The notes: a model not told the origin generated them from the sequence alone. Counted from the first letter of the stretch, positions 5,825 to 14,137 are shown. The stretch: 17,785 bases of DNA from JAIBBV01 sp044347745 (GCA_044347745.1 JBIKUD010000051.1:1-17785), one strand, 5' to 3'. Numbers and translations are program-made.

Positions 5825-7309
5825 ATGGCTTTAGAGGCAAAACTAGTACAAAAGCTTGGGCAGTCGCTGCTGATGACGCCTCAGCTTCAGCAAGCCATTA
5901 AGCTGCTTCAGCTCGGACGCCTTGAGTATAAGGAAGCCATTGAAAAAGAGCTTCTCGAAAATCCAGTACTGGAAGAATTAAAAGAAGAAGGCGAAGAAAA
6001 TCGGGAACAGAACGCAACGCAGTTTGGAGAAGACGGTAACCAGGGCGAAGACACCCCCCCTCCTGCCGATACAAGTCAACCAGCACCCGAAACCGAGTCG
6101 GCTGAAACTGGCGAAAAAACTCCCAGCGTTGATTGGGAAGATTACCTTGAAAACTTTATCGATTCTCGCGGGAGCGCTACTCCAAAAGGAACCATCGATC
6201 ATGAGGACAAACCTTCGCTGGAGGCAACCCTAACCAAAACTGAGACACTTCCCGAATATTTACTTGGGCAGGTACGCTCGGCAGAGTTAGTAAATGGACA
6301 ACTTAATATCGCTCTACACGTCATCGGCAATTTGAATCGAGATGGCTACCTCTGTTCAACCTATGAAGAGATTGCCGAAGCTTGCGAATGCACCACTGAT
6401 GAAGTGCTGGCAGTTATTAATGTAATAAAAACGTTTGATCCACCTGGAGTTGCTGCACGAGATTTAAAAGAATGCCTTTTGTTTCAGCTTGAAGCATTGG
6501 GACTGGATCAAGCTCTTGAAGGGCGAATTGTACAGCACCATCTTGAAAAGATTGAAAAACGAAAACTGGATCAGATAATTAAAGAGGAGCAGAGCACGCA
6601 GGAATTGGTAGTTAAAGCAATTGGTGCCATTCGTCGCCTTGAACCTCGGCCCGGAAGGCCCTTTGCCGATGACACCACACGATATGTAGTGCCAGATATT
6701 TATGTATATAAAGACAGCGGCGAATACGTCATCACTCTGAATGAGGACGGACTACCGAAACTGCGAGTAAGCCCCTACTACCTCGAGCTTTTGCGTCGTA
6801 AGGATGAAGACAACAATCCAAACCGCGCCTATCTTAACGAACGTCTGAAAGCTGCATCATGGCTAATAAAAAGTATTCATCAACGCCAGCAAACTATTTA
6901 TAAAGTGACCGAAAGTATTGTCAAATTTCAACGTGAATTCTTGGACCATGGTATTGAACGCTTAAAGCCTTTAGTGCTTAAGGATGTTGCTGATGACATT
7001 GGCATGCATGAGTCCACGGTAAGTCGCGTCACCACCAATAAATTTGTGCATACTCCTCAAGGAATATTCGAGCTCAAATTCTTTTTCACTACTGGAATTA
7101 AAACAGCCGAGGGTGACGTATCTTCCTCAAGTATTAAAGAAAAGATCAAAAACCTTATATCTAGTGAATCTGCCGATGATCCAATTAGTGACCAAAAGAT
7201 TGTGGAAATTCTTAAAGCGCAGGATATTGATATTGCGCGCAGGACGGTTGCTAAGTATCGCGAATCCCTTGGATTACTATCCTCAGCAAAACGCAAAAAA
7301 CTCTTCTAA
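5825..7309 (+). CDS. rpoN: RNA polymerase sigma-54 factor RpoN
   Basis: This 494-aa protein has all RpoN regions. Region I (1-50) is MALEAKLVQKLGQSLLMTPQLQQAIKLLQL in two parts, the activator-contact segment. Region II is acidic and variable (about 52-125, rich in Glu, Gln and Pro). The core-binding domain includes TLPEYLLGQV and NRDGYL. The helix-turn-helix is IGMHESTVSRVTTNKF, and the RpoN box is ARRTVAKYRESL starting at Ala471, which contacts the -24 element. The factor directs enhancer-dependent transcription. The ATG at 5825 has AAGGA 9 nt upstream. hpf and rapZ follow in the order usual for proteobacteria. A sigma-54-like promoter lies about 100 nt upstream. No sigma-54 enhancer-binding protein is encoded in the window. 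Confidence 0.97.
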   Translation: MALEAKLVQKLGQSLLMTPQLQQAIKLLQLGRLEYKEAIEKELLENPVLEELKEEGEENREQNATQFGEDGNQGEDTPPPADTSQPAPETESAETGEKTPSVDWEDYLENFIDSRGSATPKGTIDHEDKPSLEATLTKTETLPEYLLGQVRSAELVNGQLNIALHVIGNLNRDGYLCSTYEEIAEACECTTDEVLAVINVIKTFDPPGVAARDLKECLLFQLEALGLDQALEGRIVQHHLEKIEKRKLDQIIKEEQSTQELVVKAIGAIRRLEPRPGRPFADDTTRYVVPDIYVYKDSGEYVITLNEDGLPKLRVSPYYLELLRRKDEDNNPNRAYLNERLKAASWLIKSIHQRQQTIYKVTESIVKFQREFLDHGIERLKPLVLKDVADDIGMHESTVSRVTTNKFVHTPQGIFELKFFFTTGIKTAEGDVSSSSIKEKIKNLISSESADDPISDQKIVEILKAQDIDIARRTVAKYRESLGLLSSAKRKKLF

Positions 7310-7386
7310 CTAGCCCCCGCAACGCGCTACACTGTTTTTTCAGAATGTGGCAACGAGCAACGACCCAATTTTCGGAGGAAACTACT

Positions 7387-7701
7387 ATGACAAGCAACCA
7401 ACACTCAGTTCAAATTAATATCGCATTTAAAAACCTAGAGGCGACTGAGCCCTTAAAAAAATACGCGACTGAAAAACTCTCACATGCCATATCTAAATTT
7501 CTTCACCAAGATGCCGAAGGAAACCTAGTCCTACGCGTTGAAAAAACAAGACAGCTTGCTGAGTTAAACTTACATGCAAATGGATCAAGCTTTAACGTGA
7601 GTGAAGAAAGCGATGATCTGTATAAAACAATCGACGCTTTAAGCGATTCCATTGCTGCCCAATTGAGAAAACACAAAGAGAAACTAAAGAGCCATCACTA
7701 A
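7387..7701 (+). CDS. hpf: Ribosome hibernation-promoting factor, short form (HPF/YfiA family)
   Basis: This 104-aa protein begins MTSNQHSVQINIAFKNLEATEPLKKYATEKL and continues with LVLRVEKTRQLAELNLHANG and DDLYKTIDALSDSIAAQLRKHKEKLKSHH. This is the beta-alpha-beta-beta-beta-alpha pattern of the S30AE/HPF family, which binds the 30S decoding region and silences ribosomes in starvation. It is the short type, lacking the C-terminal dimerisation domain of long HPF. Start is ATG 7387 with GGAGG 8 nt before it. An upstream in-frame ATG at 7345 lacks such a site. It lies 77 bp after rpoN and 16 bp before rapZ. The ptsN gene often found between hpf and rapZ is missing. Confidence 0.95.
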   Translation: MTSNQHSVQINIAFKNLEATEPLKKYATEKLSHAISKFLHQDAEGNLVLRVEKTRQLAELNLHANGSSFNVSEESDDLYKTIDALSDSIAAQLRKHKEKLKSHH

Positions 7702-7717
7702 ATAGGCTAGCGAACCG

Positions 7718-8608
7718 ATGGAACTTGCCCACATTCAGAGTCTTGTGCTTATTGCCGGACTATCTGGTGCGGGCAAGTCTCATGCACTCGATGCTTTTGA
7801 AGACGCTGGCTTCTATGCCCTCGATAACCTTCCCGTCGCATTGCTTGAGCAATTCCTTGCTCTCTCGGCAACTCACCCAGGAAAGTACCATAAAACAGCT
7901 CTGCAACTTGATATTGATTCGCGCGATACATTGGCGCTTCTCACCGCCTTCCTTGAAAAGCTAGGTCCCGCCGCTTCAAAGGTCAAAATTGTATTTTTGG
8001 ATGCAAAAACAGAAAGCATTATTAAACGGTATAGCGAGACCAGGCGTCCCCACCCCGGTTTTGACCCAAATAAAGATAAGTCGCTTGAAGAGACTATTCA
8101 GCGAGAACGCTCACGACTAACTGAAGTGAGAGAGCGGGCGAGTTTTATTGTTGATACGTCAACAACAACGGTGCACGATTTACGAAGAGAGCTTTTGGCG
8201 TACATAGATTCCCTTCCGGCAGCCTCAAATCGGGCGCTCCGAGTTAATTTCCTCTCCTTTGGCTTTAAGTATGGAATTCCAATTGACTGCGATTTGGTAG
8301 TAGATGTGCGCTTCTTACCCAATCCACATTTTATAGATGAACTGAGAGAAAAAACCGGCCTCGATGCTGCCGTTTCAGACTATGTGCTTCAATCAACACA
8401 TGCACAGGAGTTTCTCAAACATTACTGTGCACTTATTGAATTTCTTTTGCCGCGATATGCCTATGAAGGAAAGTCCTATCTCAATATTGGTATTGGCTGC
8501 ACGGGTGGCAAACATCGCTCTGTTGCGCTTGCATGCGCGCTTGCTCAGCGCATTTCCTCGCCCCAATGCCTCATCAGCGTTAAGCATCGCGACCACCAGA
8601 AGCAATAA
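7718..8608 (+). CDS. rapZ: RapZ/YvcJ-family RNase adapter and nucleotide-binding protein
   Basis: This 296-aa protein has an N-terminal P-loop GLSGAGKS (14-21), then AFEDAGFYALDNLPVALL, a Walker B-like VKIVFLDAKTESIIKRYSETRRPHP, and the C-terminal signature GCTGGKHRSVALA (260-272). The C-terminal domain, starting near NFLSFGFKYGIP, is the phosphofructokinase-like RNA- and metabolite-binding part. In enterobacteria RapZ binds GlcN6P and guides GlmZ sRNA to RNase E, controlling glmS. YvcJ in Bacillus hydrolyses nucleotides. The sRNA partner cannot be inferred here. Linkage to rpoN-hpf is the standard context. The start ATG 7718 has only a weak ribosome binding site, consistent with co-translation from hpf. 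Confidence 0.95.
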   Translation: MELAHIQSLVLIAGLSGAGKSHALDAFEDAGFYALDNLPVALLEQFLALSATHPGKYHKTALQLDIDSRDTLALLTAFLEKLGPAASKVKIVFLDAKTESIIKRYSETRRPHPGFDPNKDKSLEETIQRERSRLTEVRERASFIVDTSTTTVHDLRRELLAYIDSLPAASNRALRVNFLSFGFKYGIPIDCDLVVDVRFLPNPHFIDELREKTGLDAAVSDYVLQSTHAQEFLKHYCALIEFLLPRYAYEGKSYLNIGIGCTGGKHRSVALACALAQRISSPQCLISVKHRDHQKQ

Positions 8609-8642
8609 GCGTTTTCAGCTCGTTTGAAGATACAGAAATCAC

Positions 8643-8671
8643 TTGCCGTCACAACTGCCTGGACTTATGAT
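8643..8671 (+). promoter_or_regulatory. Sigma-70-like promoter for metK
   Basis: TTGCCG (8643-8648) and TATGAT (8666-8671) are separated by exactly 17 bp, matching the consensus at 4/6 and 5/6 positions. Transcription would start near 8678 and give a leader of about 98 nt. I recognise no SAM riboswitch core in that leader. Confidence 0.5.
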
Positions 8672-8775
8672 ACTTTTTTAAGGCACTTAATTGTCTGCTA
8701 GCCAGAGGCGTTTGTTGTCTCGAAATCATCTCAACTTTGGAGAAGGCTGGCCAAATAACTACTTTGGGAGGGAAC

Positions 8776-9951
8776 ATGTCCTCACGTGAATACGTATTCA
8801 GTTCTGAATCGGTTGGAGAAGGACATCCTGACAAAATTGCCGATCAAATTAGCGACGGCATTCTTGATGCATATTTAAAGCAAGACCCCCTAAGCCGAGT
8901 CGCCTGCGAAACCCTGGTAAAAAATAATACCGTTATCTTGGCGGGCGAAATTACATCCAATGGAAAAATCGACCACGATAAAATTGTGCGCCAAACCATT
9001 GAGCATATTGGATATACCGATCCTGGCGTCGGTTTCGATGCGAAATCGTGCGAAATTGTAAAATATCTAAGCCAACAATCATCCGACATTAGCCAAGGCG
9101 TAACTGAAGGCGAAGGTTTACACAAAGAGCAAGGCGCTGGAGATCAGGGTTTGATGTTTGGTTTTGCCTGCACCGAAACCCCAGAATATATGCCACTGCC
9201 AATTGCGCTTTCGCATCAGCTTATGCGAGAGCTTTCAAAAAAGCGCCGGTCGGGCCAAGCTAATTTTCTAAGGCCCGACGCAAAAGCTCAAGTTTCGGTG
9301 CGCTATAAAGACACCACTCCAGTGCATGTTGAAGCCGTGGTAATTTCTACCCAGCACACCGATGATATCGAGCTTAAAGATTTGGAAAAGTTTGTTATCG
9401 AACATGTCGTCGAAAAGATTATTCCTGCTCAATTTTTAAGTAAACAAACTAAATATTACATTAATCCCACAGGTCGTTTCGTCATTGGGGGCCCTGTTGG
9501 AGATTGTGGACTTACTGGTCGCAAAATTATTGTAGACACCTATGGCGGATACAGTCGCCACGGTGGCGGTGCGTTTTCAGGTAAAGATCCCTCAAAGGTA
9601 GATCGCTCGGCAGCATATGCAGCACGGCACATTGCGAAAAATGTGGTAGCTGCAGGACTTGCCGGACGTTGTGAAGTGCAAGTGGCGTACGCAATCGGCG
9701 TAGCAAGGCCCGTCTCAATCTTGGTCGACACTTTTGGCACCGCCAAAGTGCCGGAGAATAAAATTGCTTCCGCAGTGCAAGAAATATTTGACCTTAGGCC
9801 TCGAGGAATCATTGATGGGCTTAAGCTCCTTCGCCCTATCTATCAGCCTACCGCAAGTTATGGACATTTTGGTCGAGAGGCCAGCAGCGAAGGACACTTT
9901 AGCTGGGAAAAGCTAGACAAAGTAAATGAACTAAAAGCGGCACTTCTGTAG
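8776..9951 (+). CDS. metK: S-adenosylmethionine synthase
   Basis: This 391-aa cytosolic enzyme makes S-adenosylmethionine from ATP and methionine. Seen in order are GEGHPDK (14-20, with catalytic His17 and metal ligand Asp19), LVKNNTVILAGEI, GAGDQGLMFGFA (120-131), the RPDAKAQVSVRY segment, PTGRFVIGGPVGDCGLTGRKIIVDTYG, and GGGAFSGKDPSKVDRSAAY (263-281). All are characteristic and intact. The start is ATG 8776 (MSSREYVFSSESVGEG), preceded by GGGAGGG. The frame remains open upstream to 8737, but family alignment does not support extension. Its own promoter lies at 8643-8671. The gene stands alone, with no ahcY or other methionine-cycle gene in the window. Confidence 0.97.
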   Translation: MSSREYVFSSESVGEGHPDKIADQISDGILDAYLKQDPLSRVACETLVKNNTVILAGEITSNGKIDHDKIVRQTIEHIGYTDPGVGFDAKSCEIVKYLSQQSSDISQGVTEGEGLHKEQGAGDQGLMFGFACTETPEYMPLPIALSHQLMRELSKKRRSGQANFLRPDAKAQVSVRYKDTTPVHVEAVVISTQHTDDIELKDLEKFVIEHVVEKIIPAQFLSKQTKYYINPTGRFVIGGPVGDCGLTGRKIIVDTYGGYSRHGGGAFSGKDPSKVDRSAAYAARHIAKNVVAAGLAGRCEVQVAYAIGVARPVSILVDTFGTAKVPENKIASAVQEIFDLRPRGIIDGLKLLRPIYQPTASYGHFGREASSEGHFSWEKLDKVNELKAALL

Positions 9952-9976
9952 AAAATCGATAGCAGCTTACTTACGT

Positions 9977-9988
9977 TTAGCTAGCTAA
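9977..9988. repeat. 12-bp perfect palindrome after metK
   Basis: TTAGCTAGCTAA is fully self-complementary and sits 25 bp after the metK stop. There is no T-run behind it, so it is not a classical terminator. It could be a protein-binding site. Confidence 0.35.
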
Positions 9989-10101
9989 CTAGCAGAACAA
10001 GAAAAAACACTGACTAATTGTTATAGATTTGTCATTAGCGTTTTACTTACTTTTCATATGCGGTAGGTTTCTGGAAGACATACAGTGTTTTCTGGAGCCT
10101 T

Positions 10102-10926
10102 ATGACGCAGCAGTTTAGTTCCCCTCCCTCCTCTTCCAACACCACAAAAAATGTCGCTCTTGGAGCCTTGGGCCTTACCGCCCTTGCAGCAGTCGTGGGA
10201 AGTTGGCGCTTGTCGATAGCGGAAGATAGGCAGCAAATTGCTCAGCTAGTCATTGAAGGGCGCCTCGAAGAAGAATCTCACCAGATAGCAAAACCCAGAA
10301 TGGAGCGTTCAGAGGCTTCTCAAACGCTCAGTTTCAGCATGGGAGAAAGTGAAAGGACCGAGGCACCTATAAGTAACAAAGAGGTTTCGCCCTATTCACT
10401 TTCCGTGTTTGATAACCTCGAAATTCCACCGCAGCGAGATGAAACTACTCCCACCAATTTCGGCATGGCAGCGTATGCGCTGCTAAATGGAGTCGAAATC
10501 AACCAACAAGCGCCAGATTTAAAGGATGCAGTACGTGGGATGTTAAAACTGCCCCTCACTGATGAGGCAATTCAGCGTGGCTTAACTAAACTCACCCCCC
10601 TTCTGGATGGGGTAATTAAAGATATGGGCATTGCTCCTAATCAAGCAGAGAAAGACGCAGTCATGGCACGCGTTTTTGCCGACTACAAACTTACTGAAGC
10701 TTTTATCGAAGCGCGTTCGCGTTGGGGAGTGAGCACTCTAGCTGAATTGAAAGCATTACCAGCAGAGAGCTGGACGATATTAAGCGAATTTGTTGAGAGC
10801 AGAAATAGCATTCAACGCGCTGAAATGGGGATGACTTTAAGCCCGCAGTTTATTCCCTTCATTCAGCAGCTTTTTATTTTGCAGGGCAATCAGAATGGGC
10901 CGGTTTTGCCTTGGATGCAGAAGTAG
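10102..10926 (+). CDS. Hypothetical protein with one N-terminal membrane segment
   Basis: I do not recognise this 274-aa protein. Residues 1-16 are Ser/Pro/Thr/Asn-rich, and residues about 17-34 (NVALGALGLTALAAVVGSW) form one membrane segment or uncleaved signal anchor. Residues 40-115 are polar, charged and probably disordered. The C-terminal part (about 120-274) is predicted helical from its pattern, with KDAVRGMLKLPLTDEAIQ, LTKLTPLLDGVIKDMGI and WTILSEFVESRN. The likely topology is a short cytosolic tail and a periplasmic body, but this is inference. GGAG lies 6 nt before the ATG. It precedes a repeat-rich gap and stands apart from metK by 150 bp. No homologue or pathway can be named. Confidence 0.75.
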   Translation: MTQQFSSPPSSSNTTKNVALGALGLTALAAVVGSWRLSIAEDRQQIAQLVIEGRLEEESHQIAKPRMERSEASQTLSFSMGESERTEAPISNKEVSPYSLSVFDNLEIPPQRDETTPTNFGMAAYALLNGVEINQQAPDLKDAVRGMLKLPLTDEAIQRGLTKLTPLLDGVIKDMGIAPNQAEKDAVMARVFADYKLTEAFIEARSRWGVSTLAELKALPAESWTILSEFVESRNSIQRAEMGMTLSPQFIPFIQQLFILQGNQNGPVLPWMQK

Positions 10927-10995
10927 GTGGCACGGAGCCAGCTAAGCTGTTTCCGTTGAACAGTTGTACTGTCTACCGCGACCCGTCGCCCTGCC

Positions 10996-11163
10996 TGCTT
11001 GCCCTGAGTTTATCGAAGGGAGTTTATCTAAAATAAATTTCAACACAGAGCTCACAAAGAACACAGAGAGAGGGAAAACTTTAGAATTTAACTTGGTGGT
11101 CTTGGTGGTCTTCGTGGTGAAATATTTTTTCTGGTCCAGGTACTGGATTCTGGATCGGGTGCC
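10996..11163 (+). repeat. Composite intergenic repeat, copy 1
   Basis: The unit consists of TGCTTGCCCTGAGTTTATCG, then CAACACAGAGCTCACAAAGA with its imperfect complement CTTGGTGGTCTTCGTGGTG, then a CTGG/GGATC tail (TACTGGATTCTGGATCGGG). The second and third parts fold as a long imperfect hairpin. Similar CACAAAG/GTGGT-type hairpin repeats are, to my knowledge, widespread in intergenic DNA of environmental bacteria. The tail belongs to the same low-complexity family that flanks the S23 genes. Short frames across it are artefacts. Confidence 0.75.
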
Positions 11164-11200
11164 AAAATCAGCAGGTCAGGTTATTAGCTTTCACGGTATT

Positions 11201-11373
11201 TGCTTGTCCGGAGTTTATCGACGGCAGCTTCTCTAAGGGAGGAACATCCAAAAATATTTTCACCACAGAGCTCACAAAGAACGAAGAGAAGGGAAATCCT
11301 TTGGACATTCCCTTCGTGATCTTCGCGGTCTTGGTGGTAAATTTTTCTCTAACTGGATTCTGAGCCAGGTGCC
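11201..11373 (+). repeat. Composite intergenic repeat, copy 2 (direct tandem of copy 1)
   Basis: The same three-part order as copy 1 recurs about 205 bp further on: TGCTTGTCCGGAGTTTATCG, then CACCACAGAGCTCACAAAGA paired with CTTCGCGGTCTTGGTGGT, then AACTGGATTCTGAGCCAGG. The internal hairpin is better here, as GAAGAGAAGGG faces CCCTTCGTGATCTTC. The whole gap 10927-11447 contains only these repeats and no supported gene. Confidence 0.75.
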
Positions 11374-11447
11374 GGAATACGGATATCCGTTGCCCAGGTT
11401 TTCCGTCAACTAGTCCACCTACACCAGCACACCGCAATCTTTACAAA

Positions 11448-11873
11448 TTAACGATATTTATTGCCGAGCTTCTGCCCAAGATACTGCCGCTGTATGCGAT
11501 CAGCCTCTGGTTTTACCTCCGACGAATCATCTTCAATAGCTTTACGCCGAGCCTCGAGCTCTCGCTCTTGATTAAGAAGCACATCTTGATTGGCTTTTAT
11601 CGCCTTTGCGCCTTCCGCTAATTGGCGATTCGTCGAATAGGTTGAATAAAGCGCACCTGCAGCCATGCCAACGGGAGCGCCAATTGCTGTACCGAGCAAC
11701 GCACTCTGACCGACACTTCCATTTGCGATTAAGCTTCCAATTGCGGCGCCAGTTCCTGCACCAACTGCGGCACCACCCACGCCACCAACAACCGTATCTT
11801 GAGCCAGATTTGTCCCCGCTGGAGCACAGGCCGTTACTGTCACCACTAATCCAAGCGTAACGAGCAATTTCAT
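11448..11873 (-). CDS. Glycine-zipper lipoprotein
   Basis: This 141-aa protein starts MKLLVTLGLVVTVTACAPAG. A short signal peptide ends in a lipobox VTAC with Cys16 as the probable lipidated residue. Residues about 27-78 are a Gly/Ala-rich zipper (VVGGVGGAAVGAGTGAAIGS and a second GTAIGAPVGMAAGALY stretch), typical of glycine-zipper outer-membrane proteins that insert or oligomerise in the envelope. The C-terminal 60 residues are charged and helical (QLAEGAKAIKANQDVLLNQE, then RELEARRKAIED), likely a coiled coil. It is the only minus-strand gene in the right half and stands alone. The precise role is unknown. Relatives often stabilise the envelope. Why it lies here is not clear. Confidence 0.85.
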   Translation of the reverse strand: MKLLVTLGLVVTVTACAPAGTNLAQDTVVGGVGGAAVGAGTGAAIGSLIANGSVGQSALLGTAIGAPVGMAAGALYSTYSTNRQLAEGAKAIKANQDVLLNQERELEARRKAIEDDSSEVKPEADRIQRQYLGQKLGNKYR

Positions 11874-12078
11874 AACAAATGTCCCTAAACAACGGTTAAC
11901 AGCCAGGCGATTATTTTTATGTAAAAACAGTATGGTAGGCCCAAATCTTATGCAAGTCGGACCCCACCCTTCAGGAGCGTTATGCAGTAAAAAGCAGAAA
12001 CTGAAACATGGAGATCTGTAAAATACTCAATCGACTCAATAAAGTTGATGCAAATCTGTTTGATTAAGCTGTCGCTCT

Positions 12079-13884
12079 ATGCTGACATACTGCAAAGTCA
12101 CTCTGGTGCAGCAAGGTCATTCCCGTTTTAGGTTTGGGAAGCCAAGGCAGCAATATTGGTGGAACAAATTAGTGGTAAAATCGTCGCCCAACCCTGCGAA
12201 TTCGACTCAGCATGCTCCAACGGTTCCAGCCGAAGAGCGTAACGTATTTCGAATCTCACTCAACCAACTTGCTGTTCCTGCTGCGCCCCTACTCTCAGAA
12301 CATGCTCAACGTAAACTTTCAGAGCTTCAACCTGACTTACTATCAACGACTACTCGCTACCTCTATTACTATGGCATCGACGCAATATGTATAGCTCGAG
12401 TTTCTAGCTTTGCATTAGATTTGTTGTCTGGGGGCAAAGTCCCTTCAGTCCGGCCAGAATTCCAGAATTTATTTATCTCTGAGAGCCCCCTTCTTCTCAA
12501 TGTGCGTGCACTTGCTGAGCGGGGTGTCTATATTCCAGAGCCTGCTATTAGATTAGAAACAGAGCTATCTCTAAGCTTTGTAGCTACAGCCGCTAAGGCT
12601 GAGCGAGGGATTCTCGTATTAAATCCCGATTATTTTAATCTTCTTTTTAATGCGGATCCAAAACAGCCATCTATTCCGCAGATTTTGCTTCGAAGATCTT
12701 GGGCCCTCGCAGACTTCGATGACAACGCAAAGGCGGCCATCTTACTTGAAGCTGGTTTACGGCTCTGGAATGCCGCTGCCAAAAAATTTGAACGCCATAG
12801 CGATAAAAAATCTACCGCAGCACCAGCACAAAAACTCTTGCTTTATTATCACTCACTCGCAGAGGAGATACGAGCTAAACATCACCTCCACCTTCAGCAG
12901 GCCCAAAGGCTACTCCAAGCAGCATCCAACTCACAGCTAAACAGAAATTCAGGCGATCCTCTCTCTGTAGATGAAACACGTTTACAGCTTGCCGCGCTTC
13001 ACCTTGAGCATCCGGAACGGGCCCATCATGCAAAACAAACACTTGAGCACTTCGGCAACGGGAATCCCTTAAATTATATGGCCTTAAGGGCTCAAGATAT
13101 CTTGGGTTCCAAACCCACTCGGCGCGAATTGGCTTGGGCTCAGACGTTAACAGCTCCAAATACCGAAGCTTTGAATCGAGACAAACGTGAGGATCACGAC
13201 AAAGCAGCGCGCATCCCTGAGCGTAATAAGTTGGACCGAAAGGCCCCCAATCTCGACGATGAGCATAAGCTTATGCTGGTCAAACTTACGAAGGAAGTAT
13301 TGGATCAGGACCCCCAGGTTCGTCTGGGCGCAGCGAAGGCAATTAGGTGTCTTTCAAAAGATCTCCCCACTCATATTTTAAGAAATGCAGCAAAAATTTT
13401 GTACATCTATGATCGTGTTGAAAAAGGATTTGTAAAATTCGAATCGGCTCTTGATGCACTTGAAAATGAAGCTCCAGATTCAGAGGCCTATAAACAAGCC
13501 AAAGAAACGCTGCTCGTTCTGTCTTATCAGGCACCAAGACCAGTGTCCCAAGCGGCGAAGGATGCCCTGAAACTCTTGCAACAAAATGATGGGACGACGG
13601 CATCGCTCACCTTTGAGTTTCGTCCTCGAGAATGGGGCGACACCGAACCAGTACGAGATGGGCTTGCTCATGCTTACAAGCACTCCTCCAACGTTGAGAT
13701 CGAACTACGCAATGGTCGAGCGCTTAGTGGCCGGATAGCCTATGGCTCGCTGGATCAGCCGGAGGTAAGGCTTTTTGACATAGTGAGAAACCGAGCTGAA
13801 AATATTGCGTTAATCGAAATACAAAAACTTAAAGTGTTTGTGGTCTCAACAGATTCCGAGCACCCCCTCCAGCCCCGCCCCTAA
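12079..13884 (+). CDS. Hypothetical 601-aa protein with HEAT-like and beta-rich C-terminal parts
   Basis: I do not recognise this protein. No signal peptide or membrane segment is apparent. Residues 1-60 are low in structure, and the true start may be the GTG at 12172, giving VVKSSPNPAN at the N-terminus, since GGTGGA precedes it whereas ATG 12079 has no ribosome binding site. Residues about 70-350 are helical. Residues about 400-500 resemble HEAT/ARM repeats (LDQDPQVRLGAAKAIRCLS, and PVSQAAKDALKLL). The last part (538-592), NVEIELRNGRALSGRIAYGS then VRLFDIV and ALIEIQKLKVFVV, looks like a small beta-barrel, loosely like an Sm fold. These are pattern readings, not database matches. It is followed by a 253-bp gap and the 1215-aa gene in the same direction. 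Confidence 0.75.
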   Translation: MLTYCKVTLVQQGHSRFRFGKPRQQYWWNKLVVKSSPNPANSTQHAPTVPAEERNVFRISLNQLAVPAAPLLSEHAQRKLSELQPDLLSTTTRYLYYYGIDAICIARVSSFALDLLSGGKVPSVRPEFQNLFISESPLLLNVRALAERGVYIPEPAIRLETELSLSFVATAAKAERGILVLNPDYFNLLFNADPKQPSIPQILLRRSWALADFDDNAKAAILLEAGLRLWNAAAKKFERHSDKKSTAAPAQKLLLYYHSLAEEIRAKHHLHLQQAQRLLQAASNSQLNRNSGDPLSVDETRLQLAALHLEHPERAHHAKQTLEHFGNGNPLNYMALRAQDILGSKPTRRELAWAQTLTAPNTEALNRDKREDHDKAARIPERNKLDRKAPNLDDEHKLMLVKLTKEVLDQDPQVRLGAAKAIRCLSKDLPTHILRNAAKILYIYDRVEKGFVKFESALDALENEAPDSEAYKQAKETLLVLSYQAPRPVSQAAKDALKLLQQNDGTTASLTFEFRPREWGDTEPVRDGLAHAYKHSSNVEIELRNGRALSGRIAYGSLDQPEVRLFDIVRNRAENIALIEIQKLKVFVVSTDSEHPLQPRP

Positions 13885-14137
13885 CCCATTAATATTACTA
13901 CACTTTACGCCCTGCCTCGTTCTGCGCTTTGGCGACTCCATTATGCAACTAGCTCCAGCAAAACGCGCATAACTTTATTAGGTCTGGTATTGTCTTAAGG
14001 TCTAGCTGCCCTGCCCCCTCACTGGGTGCTGGCAACCGCTCGCTCTTTTGGCACAACCTGTAGCCCAATAGTTTTTATTTTTGTACGCACTATCTGTGGG
14101 CAGTTCGCTCAGATAGCGGAAACTTTGAGAATTTTTT
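13885..14137. other. Intergenic gap before the 1215-aa gene, no clear signal
   Basis: No gene, hairpin with T-run, or repeat is supported here. A TTGGCAC at 14048-14054 followed by GC has one base too many for a sigma-54 promoter. The ATG at 14138 has only a weak GAG-type ribosome binding site. Confidence 0.4.

Noticed and set aside
10964..11236. A 90-codon plus-strand frame across the composite repeats
   Set aside because: It translates repeat modules (PEFIEGSLSKI and LVVLVVFVVK), has no ribosome binding site, and overlaps non-coding hairpins. Not a gene.
11168..11437. An 89-codon minus-strand frame over the second composite repeat
   Set aside because: Translated repeat (FTTKTAKITKG, then SSFFVSSVVK). 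Such frames recur as artefacts of this repeat type.
14048..14066. TTGGCAC followed by GC before the 1215-aa gene, as a sigma-54 promoter
   Set aside because: GG and GC are separated by 11 rather than 10 bases, and the -12 half is poor.
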